Shown here: piece after piece, positions 31,639-44,650 of the stretch
How positions within the stretch are numbered: position 1 is the stretch's first letter
Layout of the letters: each line of letters starts with the position of its first letter
Assembly (NCBI RefSeq): GCF_027359355.1
Contig: NZ_CP114777.1
Span: 1,240,001-1,304,000 of the forward strand
DNA length: 64,000 nt
DNA from: Prochlorococcus marinus str. MIT 1214
Lineage (GTDB): Bacteria; Cyanobacteriota; Cyanobacteriia; PCC-6307; Cyanobiaceae
Direction of reading: 5' to 3'
Position numbers and translations under genes: made by a program
Notes under the pieces: model-generated
What the model saw: only the letters and a program-made list of their open reading frames with translations
What the model was told of the DNA's origin: nothing
Database searches by the model: none

Positions 31639-32568
31639 ATGGTTTCAAGTTTAATCGAGGCTTCGGCTCCATTAAAAAAACCAGTTGCTGCCGATAAAGC
31701 TATGGCTGCATCGAAGAAACTCCAAGGGCATGTACCAAGACGTATTCATAATCAAAGGGCTAGAAAAAGATGGGGAACAGTCATATTCATGTTCACAATT
31801 CATGCTTTAACTATATTTACTTTGCAGGCTAAATTTTGGAGTTGGCTAGCTTTTGCTGGATTTATTTTTTTGTATTGGGTGACTGCTTGTTTGGGAGTAA
31901 CCACTGGATATCATCGTCTTCTTTCTCATCGTTCTTTTCAAGTTCCAAAATGGCTTGAAAGATTTTTTGCAACTTGTGGAGCTTTGAGTTGCCAACATGG
32001 ACCAATTGATTGGGTTGGTCTTCATAGACATCACCATACTTTTTCCGATACTGAAGCTGATCATCATGACAGCAACAAGGGATTTTGGTGGAGTCATATG
32101 GGATGGATGTTTGAGAATGTACCTGCCATGAAAGCCGTTCCAAGACTTTCTGGAGATTTAATCAAAGATCCTTACTATCGCTTCTTAAATAAAAATTTTT
32201 TACTTTTGCAACTGCCATTAGGCGCGACGCTTTATTTAATTGGCCAATCAGCTGGCGTTGGAGGATGGGCAATGGTCCTTTGGGGAATTCCACTAAGACT
32301 GGTTTTTGTTTATCACATAACTTGGCTAGTTAATTCAGCAACTCATTGTTGGGGTTCAATTGCATATGAGAGTGGAGATAATTCCAAAAATAATAAATGG
32401 GTGGCAGCGCTTACATTTGGAGAAGGTTGGCACAACAATCATCATGCTTTTCCTAATTCAGCTAAGCATGGCCTTCAACGAAATCAAATAGACCTAACTT
32501 GGCAACATATACGTTTCTTGAAATCAATTGGTTTAGCCAAAAAAATTAGACTCCCTGTCGCGTCGTAA
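31639..32568 (+). CDS. Acyl-lipid fatty acid desaturase (delta-9 type)
   Basis: This integral membrane di-iron enzyme introduces a double bond into fatty acids of membrane lipids. The three histidine boxes are present: HRLLSHR (about 92-98), HRHHH (129-133) and HNNHH in EGWHNNHHAFP near residue 257. This set of boxes fits the delta-9 (DesC-like) class. Four hydrophobic segments are visible. The 309-residue length is slightly longer than many DesC proteins because of an N-terminal, Lys/Ala-rich extension. Position selectivity is inferred from the class and not shown by the sequence. Confidence 0.88.
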   Translation: MVSSLIEASAPLKKPVAADKAMAASKKLQGHVPRRIHNQRARKRWGTVIFMFTIHALTIFTLQAKFWSWLAFAGFIFLYWVTACLGVTTGYHRLLSHRSFQVPKWLERFFATCGALSCQHGPIDWVGLHRHHHTFSDTEADHHDSNKGFWWSHMGWMFENVPAMKAVPRLSGDLIKDPYYRFLNKNFLLLQLPLGATLYLIGQSAGVGGWAMVLWGIPLRLVFVYHITWLVNSATHCWGSIAYESGDNSKNNKWVAALTFGEGWHNNHHAFPNSAKHGLQRNQIDLTWQHIRFLKSIGLAKKIRLPVAS

Positions 32569-32611
32569 TATTACTAATAACAAATAAATAGCATTAATTC
32601 ATTTTCAATCC

Positions 32612-33070
32612 ATGGCTAAGAGAGTTCAAGTTGTTCTAAACGAAGACATAAAAAGTCTTGGCAATGATGGTGACCTTGTTGAGGTTGCTCCTGGCTTTGC
32701 AAGAAACTTTTTATTACCTAACAAAAAAGCATTACCAGTTACTCCAACTGTTTTAAAGCAAGTTGAGCACAGAAGAGCAAAACAAGCAGAAAAAGAAGCT
32801 GCTAAAAAACAAGAAGCTATTGATTTCCAAACAGCTCTTACAACAATTGGAAGATTTACTGTCAAAAAACAAGTAGGAGAAGATGGAGTTTTATTTGGAA
32901 CAGTGACAAATGGAGATGTAGCAGAAGTTGTAAAAGAAGCCACCAAAAAAGATATAGACCGTAGAGATATATCTGTCCCTGAGATACATGGTGTTGGGAA
33001 ATATAAAGTGCAAATCAAGCTTCATAACGAAGTAAATGCTGAGATAAACCTTGAAGTTACAAGTTACTAA
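32612..33070 (+). CDS. rplI: 50S ribosomal protein L9
   Basis: L9 binds the base of the L1 stalk in 23S rRNA. The N-terminal domain signature [20 protein letters not shown] and the segment [15 protein letters not shown] are typical. A long charged central helix joins it to the C-terminal domain ([14 protein letters not shown]). The 152-residue length is normal. It is 57 bp upstream of dnaB, a common bacterial neighbour. Confidence 0.98.
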   Translation: MAKRVQVVLNEDIKSLGNDGDLVEVAPGFARNFLLPNKKALPVTPTVLKQVEHRRAKQAEKEAAKKQEAIDFQTALTTIGRFTVKKQVGEDGVLFGTVTNGDVAEVVKEATKKDIDRRDISVPEIHGVGKYKVQIKLHNEVNAEINLEVTSY

Positions 33071-33127
33071 TAGTTGCATCTTTGCCTGAACAAGCCAAAG
33101 TAGGTGTCCTTGTCCAAAAAGCAATAA

Positions 33128-34546
33128 ATGATAAGCACCCCCTCTTCAAATAACGGGGATTTTTCAAAACAAGGTATAGATTTCGGAGCTTTTAATAACT
33201 CCAGGATTGAAAAGCCTCGTTTTGAAGCTCAACCTGACCAAATACCACCACAAAATTTGGAAGCAGAAGAATCTGTTCTTGGTGGAATTTTATTGGATCC
33301 TGATGCGATAGGAAGAATAGCTGATTTGCTACAAGTTGAAGCTTTTTACACATCTGCTCATCGAGAAATATATAGAACAGCATTAATGCTTCATAGCCAA
33401 GGCAAGCCTACAGATTTAACAGCAATGAGCGCTTGGCTTGCCGATACAAATTCTTTAGAAAAAGTGGGAGGCAACAACCGATTAGTTGAACTGGTTGAGA
33501 GGGTGACATCTACAGCCTCAATCGAACAAGTTGCTAAATTAATCAGCGACAAATTTTTGCGCAGACAATTAATTAAATCTGGAAATGATGTAATCAAATT
33601 AGGCTTTGATCAAAGCCTTCCAATGGAAGAAGCCATTGATCAAGCTGAACAAAAGATCTTTGCTATTAGCCAAGAGCAACCATCCAAAGGTTTAACACCT
33701 ACTGCCGAAATTCTTACAAGTACTTTCAATGAAATAGAAAGTAGATCACTTGGTACATCCGTAGCAGGCATACCTGTTAATTTTTACGATCTGGATGCAA
33801 TGACACAAGGACTACAGAGGAGCGATCTAATAATTGTCGCAGGAAGACCAGCAATGGGAAAAACTTCAATTGTTCTTAATTTGGCTAAAAACGTAGCTCA
33901 ACTTCATGACCTACCTGTTTGTGTCTTTAGTCTTGAGATGAGTAAAGAGCAACTAACTTACAGACTGCTATCAAGCGAGGTAGGCATTGAAAGCAGTCGA
34001 TTAAGAACGGGACGTTTGCAACAAGATGAATGGCCATTACTTGGTCAAGGTATTAATACACTTGGTCAATTACCAATCTTCATTGACGACAAACCAAATT
34101 CAAGTGTTCTTGAGATGAGGTCCTTATGTCGTCGCCTAATTGCTGAACAAGGTAAAGAGCTGGGACTAATTGTGATTGATTATCTACAACTAATGGAAGG
34201 TACTTCACCCGATAATCGAGTTCAAGAAATCTCAAGGATTACTAGAGGTCTGAAGGGTATGGCAAGAGAACTGAAAGTCCCTGTAATCGCTTTATCTCAA
34301 TTAAGTAGAGGAGTTGAATCAAGAACCAATAAAAGGCCAATGCTTAGCGATCTGCGTGAATCTGGCTCAATAGAACAGGATGCGGACTTAGTTCTAATGA
34401 TTTACAGGGATGAGTATTACAATCCAGAAACAACTGATAGAGGAATTACAGAAGTTATCGTGACAAAGCACCGAAACGGACCTGTTGGAACAGTTAAATT
34501 ACTTTTTGAACCCCAATTCACTAGATTTAGAAATCTTGCTGCTTAA
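33128..34546 (+). CDS. dnaB: Replicative DNA helicase
   Basis: DnaB is the hexameric helicase of the replication fork. The N-terminal domain contains PPQNLEAEESVLGGILLDPD. The RecA-like C-terminal domain has Walker A GRPAMGKTS, FSLEMSKEQLTYRLL, the DYLQLM motif and ISRGLKG-like helicase segments, ending with DLRESGSIEQDADLVLMIYR. No intein or insertion is present, unlike some cyanobacterial DnaB proteins. The 472-residue length is normal. Confidence 0.98.
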   Translation: MISTPSSNNGDFSKQGIDFGAFNNSRIEKPRFEAQPDQIPPQNLEAEESVLGGILLDPDAIGRIADLLQVEAFYTSAHREIYRTALMLHSQGKPTDLTAMSAWLADTNSLEKVGGNNRLVELVERVTSTASIEQVAKLISDKFLRRQLIKSGNDVIKLGFDQSLPMEEAIDQAEQKIFAISQEQPSKGLTPTAEILTSTFNEIESRSLGTSVAGIPVNFYDLDAMTQGLQRSDLIIVAGRPAMGKTSIVLNLAKNVAQLHDLPVCVFSLEMSKEQLTYRLLSSEVGIESSRLRTGRLQQDEWPLLGQGINTLGQLPIFIDDKPNSSVLEMRSLCRRLIAEQGKELGLIVIDYLQLMEGTSPDNRVQEISRITRGLKGMARELKVPVIALSQLSRGVESRTNKRPMLSDLRESGSIEQDADLVLMIYRDEYYNPETTDRGITEVIVTKHRNGPVGTVKLLFEPQFTRFRNLAA

Positions 34547-34580
34547 TTCTTCGAACATTAAATTCCTAAATGCTTAATTG

Positions 34581-36551
34581 ATGATTACCAAACAATCTTC
34601 AAATGAAAGTTTTGACGTAATTGTTGTAGGAGGTGGTCATGCAGGCTGCGAAGCTGCGCTGACTTCTGCAAGATTAGGATTGAATACAGCTTTATTTACG
34701 CTCAATTTAGATCGAATCGCATGGCAACCATGTAATCCCGCAGTAGGAGGACCAGCTAAAAGTCAATTAGTTCATGAAGTTGATGCGCTAGGAGGGGTCA
34801 TTGGAAAATTAGCCGATTTAACAGCTCTTCAAAAAAGAGTCCTTAATGCAAGCAGAGGACCAGCAGTTAGAGCATTAAGGGCACAAACAGATAAGCGGTT
34901 ATATGCTCATGAAATGCTGAAAATCCTTCAAAATACGCCAAATTTAAAAATTAGAGAGGCAATGGTTACTGGGCTAGAAATTGAACATTATCCCAATCAG
35001 ATTAAAAAAAACACAAAAGGAATTCAAGAAAAAATCGGAGTTATAAAGGGAATTAAAACCTATTTTGGAAGCGTTTTTCATGCGAAAGCAGTTGTAATAA
35101 CAACAGGAACCTTTTTAGGAGGCAGAATTTGGATTGGCAATCAATCCATGAGTGCAGGTAGAGCAGGAGAGCAAGCATCTGAAGGGTTAACTGAAGAATT
35201 ACAAAAGTTAGGTTTTACTACTGATCGTTTAAAAACAGGAACCCCTGCTCGCGTAGATAGACGAACTATTGATCTTGACTCACTAGACGAGCAATTAAGC
35301 GATGCCTCAGATAAATTCTTTTCTTTTGATCCTCTTTCGTGGAAAAGTGGAGAACAAATGAGTTGTCATATCACGCGAACAACAAAAGAAACTCACCAAC
35401 TTATTAAAAACAATCTTCATTTAACTCCTATTTATGGAGGTTTTATTGATAGTAAAGGTCCAAGATATTGCCCATCAATTGAAGATAAAATTGTACGTTT
35501 TGCTGACAAAGATTCACACCAGATTTTCTTGGAGCCCGAAGGTAGAGATACTCCAGAAATGTATGTACAAGGTTTTTCAACTGGACTTCCCGAAAACTTA
35601 CAATTAGAACTTTTAAGGACTCTTCCAGGCTTGCAAAAATGCGTAATGCTTCGACCTGCTTATGCAGTTGAATATGACTACATACCAGCCACACAATTAG
35701 AAGCAACACTAGAAACAAAAAGAATAAGTGGTTTATTTAGTGCAGGTCAACTCAATGGAACAACAGGATATGAAGAAGCAGCTGCACAAGGTTTAGTAGC
35801 AGGTTTAAATGCTGCAAGATTAGTAAATAATAAAGAAGGAATTATTTTTGAGAGAGAGAGTAGTTATATAGGAACTATGATTGATGATTTAGTTACAAAA
35901 GATTTAAAAGAGCCATATAGAGTATTAACTAGTAGAAGTGAATATCGATTAATTTTAAGGGGTGATAATGCAGATAGGCGTTTAACTCCAATCGGTTACA
36001 AATTAGGATTAATTGATGAAAGAAGGTGGAAAATTTATAATACTAAGCAACAATTAATTGATCAAGAAAAAAAAAGATTAGAAAAAATGCGTATTAAAGA
36101 AACTGATATATGTGCAAAAGAAATATATTCCTCAACTGGAACATCTATTAAAGGTTCAATAACACTAGCAAATTTCCTTAGAAGAACAAATATTCACTAT
36201 AAAGACCTAATAAATTATAAATTAGCAAATAACAGTATTCCTTTAGATGTGGCAGAAGGAGTTGAAATAGATATTAAATATACCGGTTATTTAGAAAGAC
36301 AAAAAGCTCAAATAAATCAATTAAAGCAGCAAAGTAAAAAGTTATTACCAAAAAATTTAAATTACAATGATATAGAAACACTATCTAAAGAAGCGAGAGA
36401 AAAATTAACAATTTCTCAGCCAAAAAGTCTTGGACATGCTGCTCAACTTCCCGGTGTAAGCAAAGCAGACCTCACTGCACTTCTTGTTTGGTTAAAAATA
36501 GAGAAAATGAAAAAAGCTGAAAGAAAAGATCCACTACAAATAACAAGCTGA
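34581..36551 (+). CDS. mnmG: tRNA uridine 5-carboxymethylaminomethyl modification enzyme MnmG
   Basis: MnmG (GidA) with MnmE modifies uridine 34 in the wobble position of certain tRNAs. The FAD-binding GVGG-type motif is [13 protein letters not shown] near residue 15, and the family segments [21 protein letters not shown] and [13 protein letters not shown] follow, with [18 protein letters not shown] near residue 395. I set the start at ATG 34581, giving 656 residues. An adjacent upstream TTG adds one residue. Confidence 0.97.
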   Translation: MITKQSSNESFDVIVVGGGHAGCEAALTSARLGLNTALFTLNLDRIAWQPCNPAVGGPAKSQLVHEVDALGGVIGKLADLTALQKRVLNASRGPAVRALRAQTDKRLYAHEMLKILQNTPNLKIREAMVTGLEIEHYPNQIKKNTKGIQEKIGVIKGIKTYFGSVFHAKAVVITTGTFLGGRIWIGNQSMSAGRAGEQASEGLTEELQKLGFTTDRLKTGTPARVDRRTIDLDSLDEQLSDASDKFFSFDPLSWKSGEQMSCHITRTTKETHQLIKNNLHLTPIYGGFIDSKGPRYCPSIEDKIVRFADKDSHQIFLEPEGRDTPEMYVQGFSTGLPENLQLELLRTLPGLQKCVMLRPAYAVEYDYIPATQLEATLETKRISGLFSAGQLNGTTGYEEAAAQGLVAGLNAARLVNNKEGIIFERESSYIGTMIDDLVTKDLKEPYRVLTSRSEYRLILRGDNADRRLTPIGYKLGLIDERRWKIYNTKQQLIDQEKKRLEKMRIKETDICAKEIYSSTGTSIKGSITLANFLRRTNIHYKDLINYKLANNSIPLDVAEGVEIDIKYTGYLERQKAQINQLKQQSKKLLPKNLNYNDIETLSKEAREKLTISQPKSLGHAAQLPGVSKADLTALLVWLKIEKMKKAERKDPLQITS

Positions 36552-36556
36552 TAACA

Positions 36557-37144
36557 GTGAATTCACATCAATCTCAATTACCTTCACCTGAAGTGATTTG
36601 GAAAGCCTCGAAAGAAAATGTTCTCTCAGGGAAAGGAAATCATAAACTCTCTGGAGCATGGCAATTAATGCTATTGGGTGATGGCAGCCCAACAAGACAT
36701 CTCAAGCTTTTAACAGGGCATGAGGTTGCCATAAAAGTCATATCCATGGACATGGAAAATAATAATCAAAATGGAGTTCCAGAGGAAGTCAATGAACTAG
36801 AGCCACCTTTGCTACGAAGACAAGTTTGGCTTACATGTGGAAACTTAACCCTGGCATGGGCAGAAAGCTGGTGGAATTATCAAGAATCAGAAAAACATCT
36901 GCAAAATAAGGATCAACCAATCTGGAAAAGCTTGACCCAAGGACGCTCCGAGCTTTTTAGAGAAGTTGATGGCTTGGGATTAGTTAATGCCAAGTGGCTG
37001 AAAGAAGAATTTCAAGAAGATGGACCTTTTTGGAGTAGGCATTATCGATTTTTTCGCCAACAAAAAGAATTAACTGTAATCAGAGAAGTTTTCAGCCCAA
37101 AGTTAGAAAAATGGTTAGGACCAATACCAAGAAAGGCTTTTTAA
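36557..37144 (+). CDS. Chorismate lyase (DUF98/Ycf21 family)
   Basis: This 195-residue protein matches the cyanobacterial chorismate pyruvate-lyase family (DUF98, Ycf21). These enzymes convert chorismate to 4-hydroxybenzoate, the precursor of the plastoquinone head group. Family features are WQLMLLGDGSPTRHLKLLTG near residue 35, the LLRRQVWL strand, AWAESWW, and LFREVDGLGLV. The start is GTG 36557, 5 bp after mnmG, so it may be translationally coupled. It is convergent with the next gene. Confidence 0.8.
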   Translation: MNSHQSQLPSPEVIWKASKENVLSGKGNHKLSGAWQLMLLGDGSPTRHLKLLTGHEVAIKVISMDMENNNQNGVPEEVNELEPPLLRRQVWLTCGNLTLAWAESWWNYQESEKHLQNKDQPIWKSLTQGRSELFREVDGLGLVNAKWLKEEFQEDGPFWSRHYRFFRQQKELTVIREVFSPKLEKWLGPIPRKAF

Positions 37145-37150
37145 CAAGAA

Positions 37151-37684
37151 CTAGTATTTTCTTCGACTAGATCTTGGTATGTTTTTTCGTCTTTGAGGAG
37201 TTCGCTCATTTTGAAAAGAATCGTTTAACTCGGGTTCATTTTGCTTAGGTTCACTATCTTTTCTTTCCCACTTATTTAATTTAAAAGATTGATCATCTGG
37301 CCATTCATCCAGTTCGCCTGAATTGCTTCTCCTTCCTTGAATCTGAGGTGGTAAGGCTTTAGGAGCCCTCAAGGAAATAGCAGTTAAGGGTCTTTTTGTA
37401 TTGCTTATGCTTTCTCGAAGCGGTTCATCTCCTAAATCTTCATTATCCAACCAATCATCATCTTCTTCAAAAAACCAATCAATTTTCTCTTCCATCCAAC
37501 GACCAACTTTTTCGAAACTTGCTGAAGTCTCTTTATCTTGCCACCCTCCCCTTCTTTGGCCAGGGCGATTACCTGCAACGCCATCTACAACCTGTTTTCC
37601 AGTTTGTATCCATTTATCCATTCTGCGATCAAGGGGTACTCGGGATCGCTGACGAATTTGATTGCGATTGTTATATGAGCTCAT
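37151..37684 (-). CDS. Hypothetical charge-biased protein
   Basis: I do not recognise a family. The 177-residue sequence is basic at the N terminus (RNQIRQRSRVPLDRRMDKW), has a strongly acidic middle (residues about 70-85, FFEEDDDWLDNEDLGDE), and ends in a basic Arg/Ser tail (RRKNIPRSSRRKY). No hydrophobic helix is visible, so it is probably soluble and partly disordered. The bias could suit an RNA- or protein-binding role, but that is a guess. Start at ATG 37684. It is convergent with the chorismate lyase gene, 6 bp away. Confidence 0.65.
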   Translation of the reverse strand: MSSYNNRNQIRQRSRVPLDRRMDKWIQTGKQVVDGVAGNRPGQRRGGWQDKETSASFEKVGRWMEEKIDWFFEEDDDWLDNEDLGDEPLRESISNTKRPLTAISLRAPKALPPQIQGRRSNSGELDEWPDDQSFKLNKWERKDSEPKQNEPELNDSFQNERTPQRRKNIPRSSRRKY

Positions 37685-37780
37685 CTTTTAAATTTAACGC
37701 TTTCAAACCAACAAGTGAAATACCTTAAAGATGAAATTATTCAAAAATTCAAATAACAGTCAATTAAAGAAAAAAATTAT

Positions 37781-38329
37781 TTATGTACTGCTAGAAAAAG
37801 GTTGAAATACAAGTACACATTTTTGATCCCAACGACCTCCAAAATAATTATTACAACAACTACGACAAGCGGCGCCTTTCACAATACGTCGATAACTAAA
37901 ACTTCTTTTACATGAAGGGCAAGTTGCCACCCATTTTGGGATTCTTTTTGATGTGGGGAACGAATGACGAACTGTTACTTGGAAATCTATTTGAGCGGAA
38001 TTTATCTCTGCCATACGTTTATGAAAATTAGGCCCATGTGCCTCTTCAACTTTTAGGACAAGATCAATCCAGGCATGAATCATTTCATGGCACAAGGTAC
38101 TCTTCAATGCTTTTTGGGGAAGATACTCTAATACTGGTCTAGACAAAATTATTTCACTAGCTTTAACTCCGAAAAAATTCGTTTTACTTCTATATAACCC
38201 AGCCGTAGTGCGCATGCGACCATCACTCCAACGAACAGAGACTTTGGGAACTCCTTTCTCGAGAAGAGAATTCTGAAAATATTGTCTGTTTAATTCAAGG
38301 AATAATGGTAAAACAGGTATTAAAGACAT
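37781..38329 (-). CDS. SprT-like zinc metallopeptidase domain protein
   Basis: This 182-residue protein carries the zinc-binding motif HEMIHAW and a C-terminal zinc ribbon of CPSCKRSFSYRR and CRSCCNNYFGG, as in the SprT-like/YhdJ family related to SPRTN proteases. I use ATG 38329, which opens with SLIPVLPLFLELN; the frame extends to TTG 38395 but the added residues look like leader. A proteolytic role is expected, with an unknown target. It is divergent from the 38448 gene. Confidence 0.8.
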   Translation of the reverse strand: MSLIPVLPLFLELNRQYFQNSLLEKGVPKVSVRWSDGRMRTTAGLYRSKTNFFGVKASEIILSRPVLEYLPQKALKSTLCHEMIHAWIDLVLKVEEAHGPNFHKRMAEINSAQIDFQVTVRHSFPTSKRIPKWVATCPSCKRSFSYRRIVKGAACRSCCNNYFGGRWDQKCVLVFQPFSSST

Positions 38330-38447
38330 TGATGCAGAGAACTCATTAGCTTTATTATTCCGATAACATTCTGTCTGACTATCAATAACAAACAAGCTAA
38401 TCTCATAGCTAATAAGTCAGACTCTCTAATCAAAAGGAATTACAAAC

Positions 38448-38870
38448 ATGGATAGCGCTTTAATCAAAGCAATTGGTTTAAAAGCTCTCTTAGTAGGAGT
38501 TGGCGCACTTCTACTTTTTTGGACTTTTAATGCAATCAAACTTGTAATTAGCGCAAGAGGTATTAATCCTCTTGTGAAAAAGTTTTTTGATCAAATAGCT
38601 GCCGGACGAATTGATGGTGCCTATAGACTGACTACAAAAGCATATAAACAACATGTAAACAGGCAAGACTTCATCAAATTTTTGGGCGCTTTACAATTGA
38701 ATCGATATAGAAACTTGAAGTCAGGTCGTCCAAGAATAGAAGACAATCAAATAATGCTCACACTAAGCTTGAAATCAGAAGATAAAAAAAATGAAATGCC
38801 ACTGGACTTCACTTTCATTAAAATCAACGAAAATTGGCAAATAGATCGTATTGCGAAAGCAAATACATAA
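38448..38870 (+). CDS. Membrane-anchored hypothetical protein with NTF2-like region
   Basis: The 140-residue protein starts with a hydrophobic helix (about 10-34, LKALLVGVGALLLFWTFNAI). The remainder, with FFDQIAAGRIDGAYRLTTKAY and a final DFTFIKINENWQIDRI, is like the small alpha/beta NTF2-like fold of DUF4864/DUF4878-type proteins. The function is unknown. It lies 18 bp before ligA on the same strand. Confidence 0.65.
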   Translation: MDSALIKAIGLKALLVGVGALLLFWTFNAIKLVISARGINPLVKKFFDQIAAGRIDGAYRLTTKAYKQHVNRQDFIKFLGALQLNRYRNLKSGRPRIEDNQIMLTLSLKSEDKKNEMPLDFTFIKINENWQIDRIAKANT

Positions 38871-38885
38871 TGAAACCAAATGTGA

Positions 38886-40961
<2,076 letters not shown>

Positions 40962-40980
40962 AAATAAATAGAATTTAAAA

Positions 40981-41139
40981 ATGAATAAGAATCCAATCTT
41001 TTCTTTAATCAAAACAGAGTGCGGACGCGCAAAATATGAAGTGCTTGCTTCCAAAAAAGGTATATTTGATCGCATTAGACTTTATTGGTTTATCTTATTT
41101 GCAGCGATTGAAGATTGGAATTTAAAAGCTGATGATTAA
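40981..41139 (+). CDS. Small hypothetical protein (52 aa)
   Basis: An open frame of 52 codons starts at ATG 40981, 19 bp after ligA, and ends with TAA. The sequence is protein-like: a basic N-terminal half with CGRAKYEVLASKKGIFD, then a hydrophobic stretch RLYWFILFAAI and an acidic end EDWNLKADD. Its stop overlaps the convergent TVP38-like gene by 4 bp. I know no family for it; conservation in related genomes would decide whether it is real. Confidence 0.55.
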   Translation: MNKNPIFSLIKTECGRAKYEVLASKKGIFDRIRLYWFILFAAIEDWNLKADD

Positions 41140-41759
41140 TCTAGTGATTGAGAATCCTTATTTAGTTTTCTTGTTGAACGTAAAACTAAAATAATAACTA
41201 AAATAGTCGACAAAATACTAATTAAGCTCCAAATAAGTGAACTAGTATCAGATCTTCCTGATAGTACTTCAGCAAAATTTGAAACTTTGAGTGCTAAAGA
41301 ACCTAAGCTGCAATATAAAATTGTGCCAGGCAATATACCAATCATGCCAAGAGTAAAATCACGAACTTTTACCTCACTCAAGCCATATGTAAAATTAAGT
41401 AAGCCAAATGGAAAAAGAGGAGAAAGTCTTGTAAGCAAAATGACTTTTAGACCCTCGCGTTGAACAGCTTTCTCCATTATTTGAACTTTTGGAAAATTTG
41501 AGACCTTTTTTTGAGCCCATTCTTTTAAAAAAGTTCGCCCTAAATAAAAAGTTAAATGAGCTCCAATAAAAGCACCTACAAAAACAACCGAACTTCCAAG
41601 CCAGGTGCCATAAAGAAAGCCAGACAACATGGAAAGCCATGAGCCTGGCAACAAAAAAGACACCCAAAAAACATACACCAAAGCAAAAACCAAAATTCCA
41701 AAAGGGCTACTTAAAAAAGGAATGAAATTATTAACCAGAGTTTCTAAGTTATAAGACAT
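41136..41759 (-). CDS. TVP38/TMEM64 family membrane protein
   Basis: This 207-residue integral membrane protein matches the TVP38/TMEM64 (VTT/DedA-like) family. It has several hydrophobic helices and the signature FIGAHLTFYLGRTFLK together with LTRLSPLFPFGLLNF. Related proteins take part in lipid handling in membranes; the substrate here is unknown. It starts at ATG 41759 and lies 16 bp downstream of valS on the same strand. Confidence 0.83.
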   Translation of the reverse strand: MSYNLETLVNNFIPFLSSPFGILVFALVYVFWVSFLLPGSWLSMLSGFLYGTWLGSSVVFVGAFIGAHLTFYLGRTFLKEWAQKKVSNFPKVQIMEKAVQREGLKVILLTRLSPLFPFGLLNFTYGLSEVKVRDFTLGMIGILPGTILYCSLGSLALKVSNFAEVLSGRSDTSSLIWSLISILSTILVIILVLRSTRKLNKDSQSLD

Positions 41760-41775
41760 AGATAGTTTAGTGAGT

Positions 41776-44577
41776 TCAATCCAATCCCATTAGACGCTCT
41801 TTGACTAGGCGGACTTGGGCCTCTGACTCCATTAAGTTTGCTCTGCATTCCTCGACAACCTCTTTGGGAGCTTTATCAACAAAATTCTTATTTGCCAGAC
41901 GTCCAGAGAGACTTTCTATTTCCTTTTCTGCTTTATTTAAATCTTTTTCAAGCCTTGATCGTAAAGAAGCTATATCTATCAATCCTTCAATAGGAAGAAC
42001 CACCTCGAGCTCTCCACTTACGCCTGCTAAAGCTTTCATAGAAGGTAATGATTTTGCTTGCTCTGGAGATAATATTTGGACTTCCTTAGCTTTAGTCAAA
42101 ACAGCAATATCATTAATTGATGTTTTGAGAGTGTTTTGCAAAACTTCCTTACCAGAGACCAACATGACAGGAACTTTTTGAGAGGGTTTCAACCCAGCAA
42201 CTGCTCGTAAATTGCGAATTAATCTGATAGAGGCAAATAAATCAGAGAAAGAACTCTCTAAATCAATATTCAAGTCTTGTTCATTGAATTTTGGCCAAGG
42301 CTGCAAAGCTAGAAATTGATCTTCAGTTAAACCTGTTAATCCATGCCAAAGCTCCTCTGTCAAATGAGGCATTAGAGGATGAAGCATAATCAAAAGATCA
42401 CTTAAAACTTTGTATAAGATGCTTTTCGCTATTTTTTGATCTAATAATTCATCGGGAGAAAGATTGGCTGCACTATTCAATCGTCGTTTAATTAGTTCTA
42501 AATACCAATCACAAAAATCATTCCAAGCAAATTCATATAATCCCTTAGCTGCCTCTCCTAAAGCATAATTTTCATATCTATTAGCGGTCTCACTATTGAC
42601 TCGAGCAAGTCTTGATAAAATCCACTTATCTGATAATTGCAACTTCGATAAATCATATTTGTCCAAACTTTCATAATCTTGATCCTCAAGATTGATAAGA
42701 GCAAATCTAGTTGCGTTCCAAAGCTTGTTAGCAAAATTTCTTGAGGCCTCAACAGTTGCTGATGTTTGGGTTTTACGATCAAAGTCAAGACGTATATCTT
42801 GGCCCGCACCGGCAACTTCACGAACCAGAGCAAACCTCAAAGCATCAGTTCCATATCTTTCTATTAGTAATAAAGGATCAATACCATTTCCTGCACTTTT
42901 ACTCATCTTTCTATTTTGCTCATCTCTAACAAGCCCATGAATATAGACGTCAGAAAATGGCATCTTCTCCGTAAATACTCCAGCCATCATTGTCATTCTT
43001 GCTACCCAAAAGAAAATAATGTCAAAGCCAGTTACGAGGGTATTTGTGGGATACCAACGTTGAAAATCAGGATGAGTTTCATCAGGCCAACCTAAAGTGG
43101 AAAAAGGCCATAATCCGCTAGAGAACCATGTATCTAGAACATCTTCATCTTGCTCAATTTTGACTGAATCTCCATATTGTTCTCGTGCTAATTTCTTAGC
43201 TTCAACTTCTGTTCTAGCGACAATATACGGTGTTTCATTAACAACCCTATTATCTGTTTGACTAATCACAAACCAAGCCGGAATGCGATGTCCCCACCAT
43301 AATTGTCTACTAATACACCAATCTCTAATATCAGTTAACCAATCTCGATAAACTTTTGACCATCTATTAGGAATAAATTTAGGTTGTCCTTTCTCAAAAA
43401 ATTCAGAACAACTATTTGCTAAAGGATCCATTTTGACAAACCACTGAGTTGACAGCAATGGCTCGACTGGTACTTTACCTCTGTCAGAGAAAGGCACACT
43501 ATGTTTATAAGCTTCTATTTTAGTTAACAGACCAATCTCCTTTAAAGAATCAATAACAGCTTCACGAGCTTCAAAACGATCCAAGCCTTCAAATTGACCT
43601 GCATTGTGATTCATTGTTCCTTTTTTAGTCATGACTGTTATTTGAGGTAAGTCATGTCTCTGACCTATCTCAAAATCATTTGGATCATGAGCTGGAGTAA
43701 CTTTGACACATCCAGTTCCAAAATCTTTATCTACATGAGGGTCTCCAATAATTGGAATAGTTCTGCCAACTAGAGGCAAAGTAAGTTTCTCCCCTATGAG
43801 ATCTTTATACCTTTCATCTGATGGGTTCACAGCAACTGCTACATCGCCAAGCATCGTCTCAGGACGTGTAGTCGCTACTTCTAAGTAACTAATTTGTTTG
43901 ACGCTTGATCCAGATGATGAGACTAACGGATATCGAAAATGCCATAAATGTCCATCTACTTCTTTCATTTCAACTTCTAAATCACTCACAGCCGAACCAG
44001 AGGCAGGGCACCAATTCACTAAATATTCTCCTCGATATATCAATCCCTTTTCATATAAACGAACAAAAGCCTCGGAAACAGCTTTACTCAGCCCCTCATC
44101 CAATGTAAATCTCTCTCTACTCCAGTCTACGGAATATCCCAAACGTTTTAATTGATCAACAATTCTTCCACCACTTTTTTCTTTCCATTCCCAAGCTTTT
44201 TCCAAAAAAGAAGCTCTACCAAGATCACGACGATTTTTGCCTTCTTCCTTGAGTTGTCGCTCGAGAATAGTTTGAACCGCAATTGAAGCATGGTCTGTCC
44301 CTGGAAGACAAAGAACATTATTTCCTTTTAATCTCTTATACCTGACAACTGTATCTATTAAGGCAGTATTAAAAGCATGCCCCATATGCAGACTACCTGT
44401 GACATTTGGAGGAGGAATAACTACGGAGAATGGGTCTCCAGGGGCTGCTGGATCAGGTTTAAAAACTCCTTTTTCTTCCCAAGCTTTCTGCCAGCGATTT
44501 TCAGTCCCAACTGGATCATATGTTTTAGGAAGCCCTGAGGCTTCAGATAATTTTGTAGTTTTTGCCCGCTCTATCAC
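41776..44577 (-). CDS. valS: Valyl-tRNA synthetase
   Basis: ValS charges tRNA-Val. The class I signature HIGH appears as HMGH (residues 64-67) in [15 protein letters not shown], and KMSKS as RKMSKSAGN. An editing domain lies between. A coiled coil closes the protein ([16 protein letters not shown]), as in bacterial ValS. The 933-residue length is normal. The start codon is GTG 44577. A tRNA-Val gene is encoded nearby at 45.8 kb. Confidence 0.98.
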   Translation of the reverse strand: MIERAKTTKLSEASGLPKTYDPVGTENRWQKAWEEKGVFKPDPAAPGDPFSVVIPPPNVTGSLHMGHAFNTALIDTVVRYKRLKGNNVLCLPGTDHASIAVQTILERQLKEEGKNRRDLGRASFLEKAWEWKEKSGGRIVDQLKRLGYSVDWSRERFTLDEGLSKAVSEAFVRLYEKGLIYRGEYLVNWCPASGSAVSDLEVEMKEVDGHLWHFRYPLVSSSGSSVKQISYLEVATTRPETMLGDVAVAVNPSDERYKDLIGEKLTLPLVGRTIPIIGDPHVDKDFGTGCVKVTPAHDPNDFEIGQRHDLPQITVMTKKGTMNHNAGQFEGLDRFEAREAVIDSLKEIGLLTKIEAYKHSVPFSDRGKVPVEPLLSTQWFVKMDPLANSCSEFFEKGQPKFIPNRWSKVYRDWLTDIRDWCISRQLWWGHRIPAWFVISQTDNRVVNETPYIVARTEVEAKKLAREQYGDSVKIEQDEDVLDTWFSSGLWPFSTLGWPDETHPDFQRWYPTNTLVTGFDIIFFWVARMTMMAGVFTEKMPFSDVYIHGLVRDEQNRKMSKSAGNGIDPLLLIERYGTDALRFALVREVAGAGQDIRLDFDRKTQTSATVEASRNFANKLWNATRFALINLEDQDYESLDKYDLSKLQLSDKWILSRLARVNSETANRYENYALGEAAKGLYEFAWNDFCDWYLELIKRRLNSAANLSPDELLDQKIAKSILYKVLSDLLIMLHPLMPHLTEELWHGLTGLTEDQFLALQPWPKFNEQDLNIDLESSFSDLFASIRLIRNLRAVAGLKPSQKVPVMLVSGKEVLQNTLKTSINDIAVLTKAKEVQILSPEQAKSLPSMKALAGVSGELEVVLPIEGLIDIASLRSRLEKDLNKAEKEIESLSGRLANKNFVDKAPKEVVEECRANLMESEAQVRLVKERLMGLD

Positions 44578-44650
44578 AGAAAAAAAATGTGTTTAATTTA
44601 ATTTACTCATTCCAGAGAAAAGTTTTACATCATTCTTGCTTTTCCTAAAT

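Noticed and set aside
32626-33018. A 130-residue frame on the minus strand opposite rplI
   Set aside because: It mirrors the coding strand of L9, whose sequence is unmistakable, and shows no domain or start signal of its own.
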